NCBI GenBank assembly: GCA_903859415.1
Contig: CAIOMN010000097.1
Location: 1-63,887, forward strand
Source of the DNA: an uncultured Methylococcaceae bacterium
Lineage (GTDB): Bacteria > Pseudomonadota > Gammaproteobacteria > Methylococcales > Methylomonadaceae
Length of the DNA stretch: 63,887 bases
Direction: 5' to 3'
Numbering within the stretch: the stretch's first letter is position 1; each line of letters opens with the position of its first letter. Shown in pieces: positions 9,248 to 16,970 of this stretch. The position numbers and the translations under genes are program-made. The notes under the pieces are model-generated. The model was not told where the DNA came from, ran no database searches, and saw only the letters and a list, made by a program, of their open reading frames with translations.

Positions 9248-9913
9248 TCAATTGTCGAATGGTAAGGACATGGCCTGTTCAAACAAGCTAGGGAAATTGT
9301 TTTTTAGATGCCAGCGCAGCATTCCTGCAAAAGCACTTTTGTCAGATATGCAGTCCTTAATAGCATCTAAGTCTTGCTTACCAATGGCTTTAGAGAGTTG
9401 ATTATAAGCACGTAGCATTTTCTTTCGGAGGTTAGCCGCCTCGTCTTTCTTCATAGGCGTTGCATCTTTCCCGGTAAGAATCTTATTCAAGAGTTCAAGG
9501 GTGTTTTCGCCTTCCTGTATTTTTGTACATGCCGAACTGAGCTGAACATTAACAGTAGCCTTAGGATATGCTTCGAAACAGATTTCAATAGACTCCCATA
9601 CTTGATCGCCGGCATCAGTGCAGTTTAGAAGTGGCCAGAAGCTTGCGCCTTTAATATTGTTACAGTGCCCGCAAGAATAAAAGATATTATTCCAATCATA
9701 TTTTTTGGTCATATCATTCTTGTGAGGTTCGAAGTGCTCAATCTGAATAGAAGTCACTTCATTATCCTCACAGAGATAGCATTTCTCATAGAAATCAGTC
9801 TTAATTTGCTCGTAGACTGGTCCTGTTCGATACACCGCTTCATTATCCTTACTTTTGGCAGTCTCAAGCATAGATTTCAAGTGTACTCCTTCGCTTTTTT
9901 TGACATAAATCAC
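9248..9913 (-). CDS. ptuB: HNH endonuclease, PtuB-like (Septu)
   Basis: The 221-residue protein has a textbook HNH centre: CYLC (Cys45, Cys48), IEHFEPH (His60), WNNIFYSCGHCNNIKG (Asn75/76, Cys81, Cys84). The two cysteine pairs hold a structural zinc, and the His/Asn residues form the beta-beta-alpha metal nuclease site. It follows the ATPase gene with a four-base overlap (9910-9913). The ATPase plus HNH arrangement matches Septu, where PtuB cleaves DNA under control of PtuA. Defence activity is inferred from family and operon structure. No reverse transcriptase or msr/msd is nearby, so a retron-linked PtuAB is not supported. Confidence 0.85.
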   Translation of the reverse strand: MIYVKKSEGVHLKSMLETAKSKDNEAVYRTGPVYEQIKTDFYEKCYLCEDNEVTSIQIEHFEPHKNDMTKKYDWNNIFYSCGHCNNIKGASFWPLLNCTDAGDQVWESIEICFEAYPKATVNVQLSSACTKIQEGENTLELLNKILTGKDATPMKKDEAANLRKKMLRAYNQLSKAIGKQDLDAIKDCISDKSAFAGMLRWHLKNNFPSLFEQAMSLPFDN

Positions 9914-11193
9914 TGTTGTGATTCCTTCGCCTTGATGGAGTTATAATGAGCAACGAGTTCGGGAGCATCTTCATATTTGATTGCTTCTAACTCAGTATGG
10001 ATTTGGCTATATTCTTTATTTTCGTCATCAGAGCGTGAGGTTGATCGGGCAAGCTCATCATATCTATTGATCATGCGTGTTATCTCGTTGGAATAAAGAT
10101 CCAAATCAAAGTATTCTTCCACCACGGTGCTCGCGGACATGGGAGCCATATTCTCCCAGCGCGATTTAGATTCAAGGTCGAATACCACAGCATCATTCAG
10201 CGAAGTCAGCACAAAAGGCGAATGTGTTGTTACGATGAACTGGATATTGGGGAAGAAATCAGTCAAAAACGGCAAAATAGCCTTTTGCAACTTAATATGC
10301 AGATGGGTTTCGATTTCATCGATGAGAACAATGCCTGGAACCTCATAGCTACCCGCAGTGACTGCCTCCATGCGTAGTAGTAATTCGGATACGAGTTGAA
10401 GTACCGAAGAGAAGCCGTCGGATAATTGATTGTCTACCAAACGAAAGGGTTTGCGGCCAGGTATATTAATAGTGAAATCGAAGTTATCAATATCGTATTC
10501 GAGTGTCAGTTCATCGCTCTGAAAAAGCTCCCGGAATTTGGCTGTGATTTTATTCATCCATGTTTGTACTGCATTAACGCCTGCTTGATCACCCTTTCGG
10601 AGAAGCAATGCGGCTCTATTTTCCTGATTGACCAAAAACTGAAGGAACTTAGAACCCACGGATTGAGGATTGATGCAGATAGGATTTATCTTCGGTAGAT
10701 CAAGTTTTTGTGCCCCATTTACGGCCTGGATTTCAGAGGAGCGTTTAGCCTCAAAAAAGCTAATTAAGAACTCGCCTCTATGGTAAAGCTCTATCATTTC
10801 TGTCAGATTGGATACGGAGGGCTTTAGGCTATTGAATTTGGCGATCTGTTGATTCCAAAGGTGAATATTGTTATCCGACTTTGAAATTTGCCCATTAATT
10901 TGGTCTTTTTGCTGCTCTGATATCCCTGAATCTAACTGTGTTTTTAAGGATAAATTTTGTTGTTCCGTGTTAATAATAGCTCTTTTAAAATTTTCTATAT
11001 TGAGCAATTCCCTATTGGGAATGCCTTCAAGGTAATCCTTGAGAAAACGGAGTAAAGATGTCTTGCCGCACCCATTGGGGCCAGTGAGAATTAAATGTCG
11101 AGGCCTCGACTCATCAATGAGAATGGAAACATCTTGAAGGTGACGAACATTATTGATCTGTATAGATTTGATGAATGGTTGCGTGTTGTTCAA
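9910..11193 (-). CDS. ptuA: SMC/ABC-like ATPase, PtuA-like (Septu)
   Basis: The 427-residue protein has Walker A GPNGCGKT (38-45), a Q-rich coiled-coil insertion (about residues 65-130, containing SEQQKDQINGQIS), the ABC signature LSDGFSS, Walker B IVLIDEIETHLH (Asp292-Glu293) and the switch His in IVTTHSP (about 324). This fits the ATPase of Septu systems and related overcoming-phage ATPases. The ATPase probably assembles with PtuB and holds the nuclease in check until phage infection depletes ATP or triggers it; that is family knowledge, not shown here. The module is enclosed by 85-bp direct repeats. Confidence 0.83.
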   Translation of the reverse strand: MNNTQPFIKSIQINNVRHLQDVSILIDESRPRHLILTGPNGCGKTSLLRFLKDYLEGIPNRELLNIENFKRAIINTEQQNLSLKTQLDSGISEQQKDQINGQISKSDNNIHLWNQQIAKFNSLKPSVSNLTEMIELYHRGEFLISFFEAKRSSEIQAVNGAQKLDLPKINPICINPQSVGSKFLQFLVNQENRAALLLRKGDQAGVNAVQTWMNKITAKFRELFQSDELTLEYDIDNFDFTINIPGRKPFRLVDNQLSDGFSSVLQLVSELLLRMEAVTAGSYEVPGIVLIDEIETHLHIKLQKAILPFLTDFFPNIQFIVTTHSPFVLTSLNDAVVFDLESKSRWENMAPMSASTVVEEYFDLDLYSNEITRMINRYDELARSTSRSDDENKEYSQIHTELEAIKYEDAPELVAHYNSIKAKESQQ

Positions 11194-11311
11194 ATGTTAT
11201 CCTCGCGTCTTGATATGCTTTATGAAAGCGCTATTGTAAGCTATATTCTTAATCAAGGCTGATGATCCCCTAATCGTCACTGATTCCATAAAGAGTACTG
11301 GCTTTACTACA

Positions 11312-11396
11312 TTGTAAAATTCCAGATGAAAATGAATAAGGTAAAGTCATACAGTTACCCACAAATACTTATTGAGGGATTGTTATTAGTATGTTA
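11312..11396. repeat. 85-bp direct repeat, right copy
   Basis: This is the second copy of the repeat at 9119-9203, 83 of 85 bases identical and in the same orientation. It lies upstream of the PtuA-like gene, so recombination between copies would remove exactly the Septu-like module as a 2,193-bp circle and leave one intact repeat in front of the AIM24 gene. Confidence 0.95.
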
Positions 11397-11542
11397 CCAC
11401 AATTAAAGCGAAAAACTCATCCCGAATATTACAAAATAAGATATAACTCATTGATTTATAATTAACTTAACAAACTGTATAAGGATTAGACAATCTAACT
11501 AATTTTAATGAAAATTAGACAGTTAGAGGGTTACTCAACCGG

Positions 11543-11580
11543 TAATCCACAAAGTTATCCACAGGCTCTGGGGATAACTT
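11543..11580. promoter_or_regulatory. DnaA-box-like cluster within an inverted repeat
   Basis: A perfect DnaA consensus box TTATCCACA lies at 11555-11563, with a one-mismatch box TAATCCACA at 11543-11551 and an opposite-strand box-like element at about 11570-11578. The 9-bp arms AAGTTATCC (11552-11560) and GGATAACTT (11572-11580) form a perfect inverted repeat with an 11-base spacer. Such clusters occur at replication origins and in regulatory regions. No replication initiator gene is present, so an origin relic is only one possibility. Confidence 0.5.
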
Positions 11581-11702
11581 ATAAAAGACTGAAAGGGCAA
11601 ATAATGCCAGTATTATTTATTTTGGCACAACAGACTATTTTGAATAATAAAAAGATGTAATGATAAGATGATAGATGTTTATGTGCTTATGAGGATAAAA
11701 CA

Positions 11703-11984
11703 ATGCCAACACCCAATACTAACCAAACCAGATGGACAGTTTCAGTTTCAAAAGAAACAGATATTGCCTTACGTTGTTTCTTGGCACAGCGCGGGTTGAA
11801 GAAAGGCGATATGTCCAAATTTATTGAGGAGTCAGTTAGGTGGCGAGTATTCGATAAGAGCATAACAGAGGCGCGTTCAAAGTTTACTGATGTTTCAACA
11901 AACGACTTACAAGCCTTGATTGACGAAGCCACACAAACTATAAAGAATGAGGTACGCCAAGAGCTTTCAGGTAATATTGGTTGA
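11703..11984 (+). CDS. Ribbon-helix-helix antitoxin-like protein
   Basis: The 93-residue product has the ribbon-helix-helix pattern: a beta strand RWTVSVSKETD, then helices around ALRCFLAQRG and GDMSKFIEESVRWRVFD, and a variable acidic/polar C-terminal tail that would wrap a toxin. RHH antitoxins bind their own promoter and neutralise a PIN-domain RNase. The next gene (overlapping by one base, TGATG) is a damaged PIN toxin, so this antitoxin has probably lost its partner. A GAGG ribosome-binding site precedes the ATG. Confidence 0.7.
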   Translation: MPTPNTNQTRWTVSVSKETDIALRCFLAQRGLKKGDMSKFIEESVRWRVFDKSITEARSKFTDVSTNDLQALIDEATQTIKNEVRQELSGNIG

Positions 11985-12338
11985 TGTTGGTTGTACTTGA
12001 TACCAACATCCTTATCAGTGCCTTACTGGTAGAAACGTCACAACCTGCCAGATTAATTGAATTGTGTAACTCGATATCCAAAAATTCGTGATCGCCTGAA
12101 TCCAGTTCTTGCAGGACGACTAATAAACGAGTTACGAGGCTTGGCAAGCATCGTAAATGAATTACCTTTTGTTGATGTCTCACCAGACCCGTATGACAAC
12201 TATTTGCTTTCAATCAGTAGTGGCGGGTTAGCAGATTATCTGGTTACAGGTGACAAACTGGACTTACTTGCGATCAAGAAATTAGATGGAACAGCAATAG
12301 TATCAGTCGCTGAATTTTTTAAACAAACCAGATTTTGA
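11984..12338 (+). pseudogene. PIN-domain toxin (VapC-like, COG1569 type), frameshifted and internally deleted
   Basis: The frame from the ATG at 11984 encodes the PIN start MLVVLDTNILISALL and then RLIELCN before a stop at 12089-12091. A different frame from about 12057 to 12338 encodes the remainder: RYPKIRDRL, then DPYDNYLLSISSGG with the conserved PIN acidic residues, and LVTGDKLDLL. Compared with intact family members of about 140 residues, roughly 20-30 residues between the two halves are missing and the frame has shifted. The catalytic Asp set is split across two frames, so no active toxin is expected. It is paired with the intact RHH antitoxin upstream. Confidence 0.78.
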
Positions 12339-12519
12339 GTATTTTGAAGAAACAAAGACACTGGCAGAAGCATTAATTTCTTGCATTGATAGTAGTATAT
12401 CGAACATCAGCTAACCAAAGCTGTCGTAAGACACTCTCGATAACAGTCCGTAATCAAACTTCAAGCTGTCATTGAATGTGAGTAATTAACTAAGTGAAAT
12501 CAAAAGTTAGGAGATAACA

Positions 12520-12681
12520 ATGACGTTGCAGTGGTGGGAAATAGTTATTATCCCAACAACGATTCAAAACGCTATTAATGTTTATATGGCCGCCTTAATC
12601 AAGTCTAAAGATGGTACTAAAGAAGACACAGCGAATAAAAATGCGACTCGTCGAGTGCTAGAAAACCTTCTTAACAGCTAA
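12520..12681 (+). CDS. Small unrecognised ORF (53 aa)
   Basis: A good ribosome-binding site (TTAGGAG, about 12507-12513) precedes an ATG opening 53 codons that begin MTLQWWEIVIIPTTIQNAI. The start is hydrophobic and aromatic, and the second half is polar and charged. After the TAA at 12679-12681 the same frame continues open for 31 codons to a TAA at 12775-12777, ending GIYNFSDPVEKFVP. The original gene may therefore have been about 85 residues with a nonsense mutation. I do not recognise it. The remaining DNA between 12339 and 12859 shows only a short open stretch (to about 12413) that I cannot assign. Confidence 0.4.
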   Translation: MTLQWWEIVIIPTTIQNAINVYMAALIKSKDGTKEDTANKNATRRVLENLLNS

Positions 12682-12807
12682 GGCGGTCACGTTAATCAAG
12701 TTTCAGCAACCAGTGCAGAAGCCAATAAAATGGGTATCTATAATTTCTCCGATCCCGTTGAGAAGTTTGTTCCGTAAGCTTAAAACGTCAAAAATAGATG
12801 TTGCGCT

Positions 12808-12851
12808 CCCCCTAAGTGTGGACTACACTTTGGTCTTCTAAGCTTGGGGGG
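12808..12851 (+). promoter_or_regulatory. Hairpin that can pair with the ribosome-binding site of the UPF0175 antitoxin gene
   Basis: CCCCCTAAG (12808-12816) can pair with CTTGGGGGG (12843-12851) with one G-U wobble; the latter includes the G-run that serves as Shine-Dalgarno sequence for the ATG at 12860. Inside lies a second palindrome, AGTGT-ggact-ACACT (12815-12829). The layout fits an operator or a translational control element for the toxin-antitoxin pair. Function is inference. Confidence 0.5.
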
Positions 12852-12859
12852 ATTAATTT

Positions 12860-13195
12860 ATGTATGCAACAAATGTTAGGAACTTAAAGCGCAACCCCTC
12901 AGAAGCATTAAGACATGCTGAACTAGAACCCGTGTTGATTTTAAAAGGCAATCAACCGAATGCCTTGTTATTAAACTTAAAAACCACATTGGGCGAATTT
13001 GATGATCAATTAAAGCCCGCCTTAGCAGCCAGTTTATTTAAAGATAGGGTTATGTCATTAGGCGCCGCTGCAAAAATCAGCGGCTTAAGTTTGTCTGAAT
13101 TTATTGATCATTTAGCGCAGTTAGATATTGATTTGGTCTTACCCGATCAGCAAACCGCCAAGGAAATAGATATTTTAGATGCATGGTTGTCGTAA
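12860..13195 (+). CDS. UPF0175-family antitoxin
   Basis: The 111-residue protein combines a Phd/YefM-like N-terminal half (RNLKRNPSEALRHAE, VLILKGNQPNALLL) with a UPF0175-type C-terminal helix-turn-helix (SLGAAAKISGLSLSEFIDHL). UPF0175 proteins are antitoxins paired with DUF3368 PIN-like toxins, exactly as here: the toxin ATG at 13183 overlaps this gene by 13 bases. The protein probably represses its own promoter and binds the toxin through its C-terminus. A long G-run just upstream acts as ribosome-binding site and may be sequestered in a hairpin. Confidence 0.8.
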   Translation: MYATNVRNLKRNPSEALRHAELEPVLILKGNQPNALLLNLKTTLGEFDDQLKPALAASLFKDRVMSLGAAAKISGLSLSEFIDHLAQLDIDLVLPDQQTAKEIDILDAWLS

Positions 13196-13665
13196 TTGCA
13201 GATGCGGGGCCGTTAATCGCACTGGCTAAAATCAAACACCTGCATCTATTAGAGTCTCTTTTTTCTGAAATATTAATCACACAAGCAGTCACAGACGAAT
13301 GTTTGTGTGCCCAATCGGATGATACAATTTTAATCAAGCAGGCTTTGGATTCTGGCTGGTTAAAATGCGTTGATAATACCGTTTTTAAACATGCTTTATC
13401 AAGAAGTTTAGGGATGGGTGAGCAATCCAGCATTGAATATGCTTTGCAATCAGACTGCAACACCCTACTAATTCTGGATGATGCTTTGGCGCGAAAACAC
13501 GCATTACGTAAGCAATTAGTTATAGTTGGCACCGCTTCAGTGTTGTTTACCTCGCAACGAAAAGCATTAATAACTGATGCTGAGACTGTTATCGCAGAAC
13601 TGAATCAAGTAGGTTATCGTATTTCAACGTCTGTAGTGTCTCAACTTAAAAAATCTATTAAATGA
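13183..13665 (+). CDS. DUF3368 PIN-like toxin
   Basis: The 160-residue protein has the PIN-type start VVIADAGPLIALAKI, a central acidic residue in LGMGEQSSIEYAL and the second acidic motif LLILDDALARK, followed by the family's VGTASVLF block. These features match DUF3368 (COG2405-type) predicted RNases of toxin-antitoxin pairs. All expected acidic positions are present, so it may be active. It is translationally coupled to the UPF0175 antitoxin (13-base overlap). Confidence 0.82.
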   Translation: MVVVIADAGPLIALAKIKHLHLLESLFSEILITQAVTDECLCAQSDDTILIKQALDSGWLKCVDNTVFKHALSRSLGMGEQSSIEYALQSDCNTLLILDDALARKHALRKQLVIVGTASVLFTSQRKALITDAETVIAELNQVGYRISTSVVSQLKKSIK

Positions 13666-13724
13666 ATCTATAGTTAATCGAAATTTTCTGAAAATCAATT
13701 TTTTAAAAAAAGGAATAACGAATT

Positions 13725-14027
13725 ATGACGGGTGTAAAGCATAATCCTATAGCAGATATAGGATTAATTTCAGATAATTTACGTGATCGTTATAAAACGG
13801 GCTTTCCAATTCTTAAAGAAATTATCCAGAATGCTGATGATGCCGGTGCAACACATTTAAGCTTTGGTTATAGCTCAGGATTATTAAATTCAGAACATGA
13901 ATTATTAAAAGGCTCTGCGGTTTTTTTTATAAATGATGGCCCGCTAAGATCATCAGATGCCGATGCAATTTTATCAATTGCTTTGGGATCTAAGGCCAAG
14001 GCAATACAAAAGAAACGCCTGAAATAG
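13725..14027 (+). pseudogene. Sacsin-like Hsp90-type ATPase, N-terminal fragment
   Basis: The 100 residues match the start of large proteins with a sacsin N-terminal (GHKL/Hsp90-like) ATP-binding domain: RYKTGFPILKEIIQNADDAGATH holds the Mg-ATP Glu/Asn residues and VFFINDGPLRSSDADAI the next motif. Full-length relatives usually exceed 1,000 residues. Here the frame stops after GSKAKAIQKKRLK, before the glycine-rich FGLG loop. A neighbouring frame continues briefly as ETPEIGVV, suggesting a one-base shift followed by loss of the rest. The comEC stop is only about 25 bases away, so this is a truncation at the island/core junction. Such ATPases are common in defence islands. Confidence 0.78.
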
Positions 14028-14052
14028 GTGTTGTGTTCACTCTCATACCGTT

Positions 14053-16314
14053 TTACTCATTATTCCAATATTTACCGTCTGTGTCACGCAGTGACTGCAC
14101 TAGCCAACGACCGTCTTTTGCACTCAGCGTAATGGCCCCTTTATCGGCTGTATTAAGCCACTGACTATGATTATGCTTATACCTCGACAGAATGTCTTGA
14201 TGAGGATGTCCAAACTGATTTTTATACCCCGCAGATATTAAGACCATCTCCGGTTGAACCGCTCGAAGAAAATCAACCGTCGATGAGGTTTTACTACCAT
14301 GATGCGGAGCAATCAAAACATCTGCTTTAAGCTGATCACCATAAGTCTCAATTAACCAGGCTTCTGCTGAAGTCTCTATATCGCTGGGCAGTAAGACAAT
14401 CCCCTGCTCCGTTTGAATCTTTAACACACAGGCATTGTTGTTGTCAGAAACAAACGCATGCTGGGGTGACAAAAGAGTAAAGTTCACCTTATCCCACTCC
14501 CAAGTCTGTCCTGCTGCGCATTTAACCGGTGCATAATCCTTTAATTGTTCCATAGCACTGGTTAATACCAGCTGTACGGGTAAGCCCTTCATTAAAGAAA
14601 CGGCTCCACCAATATGATCATTATCACCATGACTAATGATTAATTTATCGATGCTCTCAGCACCTTGCTGTCGTAAAAAGGGTAACAAGATACTTTTACC
14701 CATATCACTTTCACCCGAAAACTTGGCTCCCGTATCATAAACCAGCCAATGATTTTGCGTCTGCACGACTAACGATAAAGCTTGTCCGACATCCAGCAGG
14801 GTCATTTTAATACTTCCAAGTACGGGCTTTTCTGGCTGTGTAAATATCAACGGTAAAAATAAGACGACACTTAACCATCGGACAGGCATACCCCGTGGAG
14901 CAAGCAATAATAAAATACCGGGAATCGCAAAGATTAATGACCACACTGAAGGCAGAGAATGATTAATCGTTGCGAAGGGCAGTTCTGCCATATAGCTTAA
15001 AACGGTTACCAAACCTTGTAAGCTAAGGTCCACTATAAAAAACAGTTTTGCGGCTATTAGTGGCAAGACAAACATCAACACTACACCCACTAATGCGAAA
15101 GGAACGGCTATAAAACTAATGATGGGCACGGCGATAAAATTGGCGATAGGCGCTATCAATGAGACTTGTTGAAAAAACAACAATAACAATGGCGCTAAGC
15201 CTATAGAAGTTGCCCAATTGATCTTGATCATTTCCACCCAATAACCTGCGGTACCTATGCGTCCAGAAACAACATAAACAATCAGGCTCACCGCCAGAAA
15301 TGACAACCAGAAACCAGCGGATAAAACGGACAAGGGATCAAAGACCAATACGGCAAATAATGCAACTGCGAGAACATTAAACGGACGACTATTACGTTGT
15401 AGAATCGTTGCCAGCATCACCACACTTAACATCACCATCGACCGCTGTGTAGGCACTGAAAAGCCCGCTAATCCTGAGTAAAAGGCACCAACCAGTATCG
15501 CAACAAACGCTGAAACCTTGTACGGCGCCCAGCGAATCAAACCGAATCTGACCCAGACTTTAAATACTAAAAAATAAGCGAGTCCGGCAATTAACCCCAC
15601 ATGTGACCCAGAGATAACGACTAAATGTGTGGTACCTGTTTTCCGAAAAATATCCCATTCATTGGGTGAGATCCCACTACCATCTCCAATCGTCAAGGCT
15701 TTGATTAAGCCTAAACTAGCACTATCAGATAATCTATCAGACAATTCATCCGAAATACTTTGCCGCCAAACTGCAATACTGCTCCAAGCGGATTCGCGGT
15801 TCAATAATTTGGGTTTTGGGCTCGGTCTAACATAACCTGTTGCCCCTATATTTTGAATTAATAGCCAGCGTTCATAATCGAAACCACCAGGATTCAAACT
15901 CCCATGCGGACGCTTTAATTTAACAACAAATGACCAATGTTGGCCTGACTTAATGGCTTGATCGGGAAAATACCAGCTTAATCTTAATTTAGAGGGTAAT
16001 GGTACAGTGGACTTAAGGATCTTAAAATCAAAGCGCGTTTGCCTTTCATTCTGTTCAGGTAAATCAATAACAATTCCAGTCACGGGGATATCAAAACCTT
16101 CTAATGATTCTGGCAAACGCTCCGCTAGTCGTGACATGGCAAACAATACTGCCCACAGCAAACCTGTAATAAAAAACACCCATCGCCAATAGCGCAAGCA
16201 TGCCATAATAACGGCACTGGTTGTTAGCATGAATAGCCATTGACTACCGGGCAAGACGGCAAACTGTTGTACAACTAAAAGTCCGGCCAGAAAGCACAAG
16301 GCGGATACAATCAT
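14053..16314 (-). CDS. comEC: ComEC/Rec2 DNA-uptake channel
   Basis: This 753-residue membrane protein forms the inner-membrane channel for single-stranded DNA during natural transformation. It has an N-terminal hydrophobic region with a DUF4131-like soluble insert, a Competence domain with multiple membrane segments (starting near GLIKALTIGDGSGIS and THLVVISGSHVGLIAG), and a C-terminal metallo-beta-lactamase-like domain with LLDVGQALSLVVQ, the SHGDNDHIGG metal motif and LIAPHHGSKTSS. Length and order are normal for the family. The gene is alone on the minus strand. The truncated ATPase fragment converges on it at the right edge of the accessory island. Confidence 0.95.
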   Translation of the reverse strand: MIVSALCFLAGLLVVQQFAVLPGSQWLFMLTTSAVIMACLRYWRWVFFITGLLWAVLFAMSRLAERLPESLEGFDIPVTGIVIDLPEQNERQTRFDFKILKSTVPLPSKLRLSWYFPDQAIKSGQHWSFVVKLKRPHGSLNPGGFDYERWLLIQNIGATGYVRPSPKPKLLNRESAWSSIAVWRQSISDELSDRLSDSASLGLIKALTIGDGSGISPNEWDIFRKTGTTHLVVISGSHVGLIAGLAYFLVFKVWVRFGLIRWAPYKVSAFVAILVGAFYSGLAGFSVPTQRSMVMLSVVMLATILQRNSRPFNVLAVALFAVLVFDPLSVLSAGFWLSFLAVSLIVYVVSGRIGTAGYWVEMIKINWATSIGLAPLLLLFFQQVSLIAPIANFIAVPIISFIAVPFALVGVVLMFVLPLIAAKLFFIVDLSLQGLVTVLSYMAELPFATINHSLPSVWSLIFAIPGILLLLAPRGMPVRWLSVVLFLPLIFTQPEKPVLGSIKMTLLDVGQALSLVVQTQNHWLVYDTGAKFSGESDMGKSILLPFLRQQGAESIDKLIISHGDNDHIGGAVSLMKGLPVQLVLTSAMEQLKDYAPVKCAAGQTWEWDKVNFTLLSPQHAFVSDNNNACVLKIQTEQGIVLLPSDIETSAEAWLIETYGDQLKADVLIAPHHGSKTSSTVDFLRAVQPEMVLISAGYKNQFGHPHQDILSRYKHNHSQWLNTADKGAITLSAKDGRWLVQSLRDTDGKYWNNE

Positions 16315-16388
16315 TGATTTCCTTTGTGTTTTTAGGCTAACAAAAACCTGATTAACTGAGTTATAAACTACCTGGAGATTTAAGAGCC

Positions 16389-16952
16389 ATGGCCAAAGAA
16401 GTTATAAAAAAACTGCTGAATAAACTGGTACCCGACCTTAACATCATTAAAGACCATAAAAGTCTTCAGTTTCTGGGTAATAGGCTACATGATCCCAACC
16501 TTTGGCACCTGAATCGTAGCTCAGTCTCTATTGCTTTTGCTGTAGGCTTGTTTGTAGCCTGGATTCCTACGCCTGGACAAATGGCAATTGCTGCAATAGG
16601 CGCACTTTATTTCAGAGGAAACCTACCTATTTCAGTAGTCTTAGTTTGGATAACAAACCCACTGACAATGCCTCCCTTATTCTATTTCGGCTATTTAGTC
16701 GGACTTTCAGTCTTAAATCTACCCGAAGCTACTTTTTCTTTATCCTCAGTTCTTTCTGGGGATATTTTGTTACCGTTTTTAACGGGGTGTCTGATTGTTG
16801 GAAGCTTAAGCTCAATACTGGGTTATTTTGGAATAAACTTATTCTGGCGTTACCGCACTTCAATAAAATGGGATTTAAGAAAGCAAAAATCCATCTTTAA
16901 TAAAGCGGCCAAAAAGAATCCGTTTAAAGCGACTGATTTTACTTTCAAATAA
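16389..16952 (+). CDS. DUF2062 membrane protein
   Basis: The 187-residue protein shows the DUF2062 signature: a HDPNLWHLNRSSVSIAFAVG start, FVAWIPTPGQMAIAA, and WITNPLTMPPLFYFGY, with about three membrane segments. Family function is not established; members are small inner-membrane proteins frequently found near comEC or lol genes in gammaproteobacteria. A GGAG ribosome-binding site lies just before the ATG. It is divergent from comEC and convergent with lolD. Confidence 0.88.
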   Translation: MAKEVIKKLLNKLVPDLNIIKDHKSLQFLGNRLHDPNLWHLNRSSVSIAFAVGLFVAWIPTPGQMAIAAIGALYFRGNLPISVVLVWITNPLTMPPLFYFGYLVGLSVLNLPEATFSLSSVLSGDILLPFLTGCLIVGSLSSILGYFGINLFWRYRTSIKWDLRKQKSIFNKAAKKNPFKATDFTFK

Positions 16953-16970
16953 AATTCAAAGAAGTAGCGC

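Larger units (their letters stand above)
11194..11702. other. Gene-free region with repeat copy and DnaA-box-like cluster
   Basis: No credible gene lies here. It holds the right copy of the 85-bp repeat, a small hairpin (ctaatttt 11499-11506 paired with aaaattag 11511-11518), two related motifs beginning ATTAGACA, a DnaA-box-like cluster at 11543-11580 and, near 11602-11625, a TGCCA...TGGCA inverted repeat. The last of these probably belongs to the promoter of the RHH antitoxin gene. Confidence 0.6.

Noticed and set aside
9198-9401. Plus-strand 67-residue ORF
   Set aside because: It lies antisense to the well-supported HNH nuclease gene and resembles no family.
9248-11193. Retron-associated PtuAB (Ec78-type)
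   Set aside because: No reverse transcriptase ORF or msr/msd-like inverted repeats occur near the pair, so a stand-alone Septu-like module is the simpler reading.
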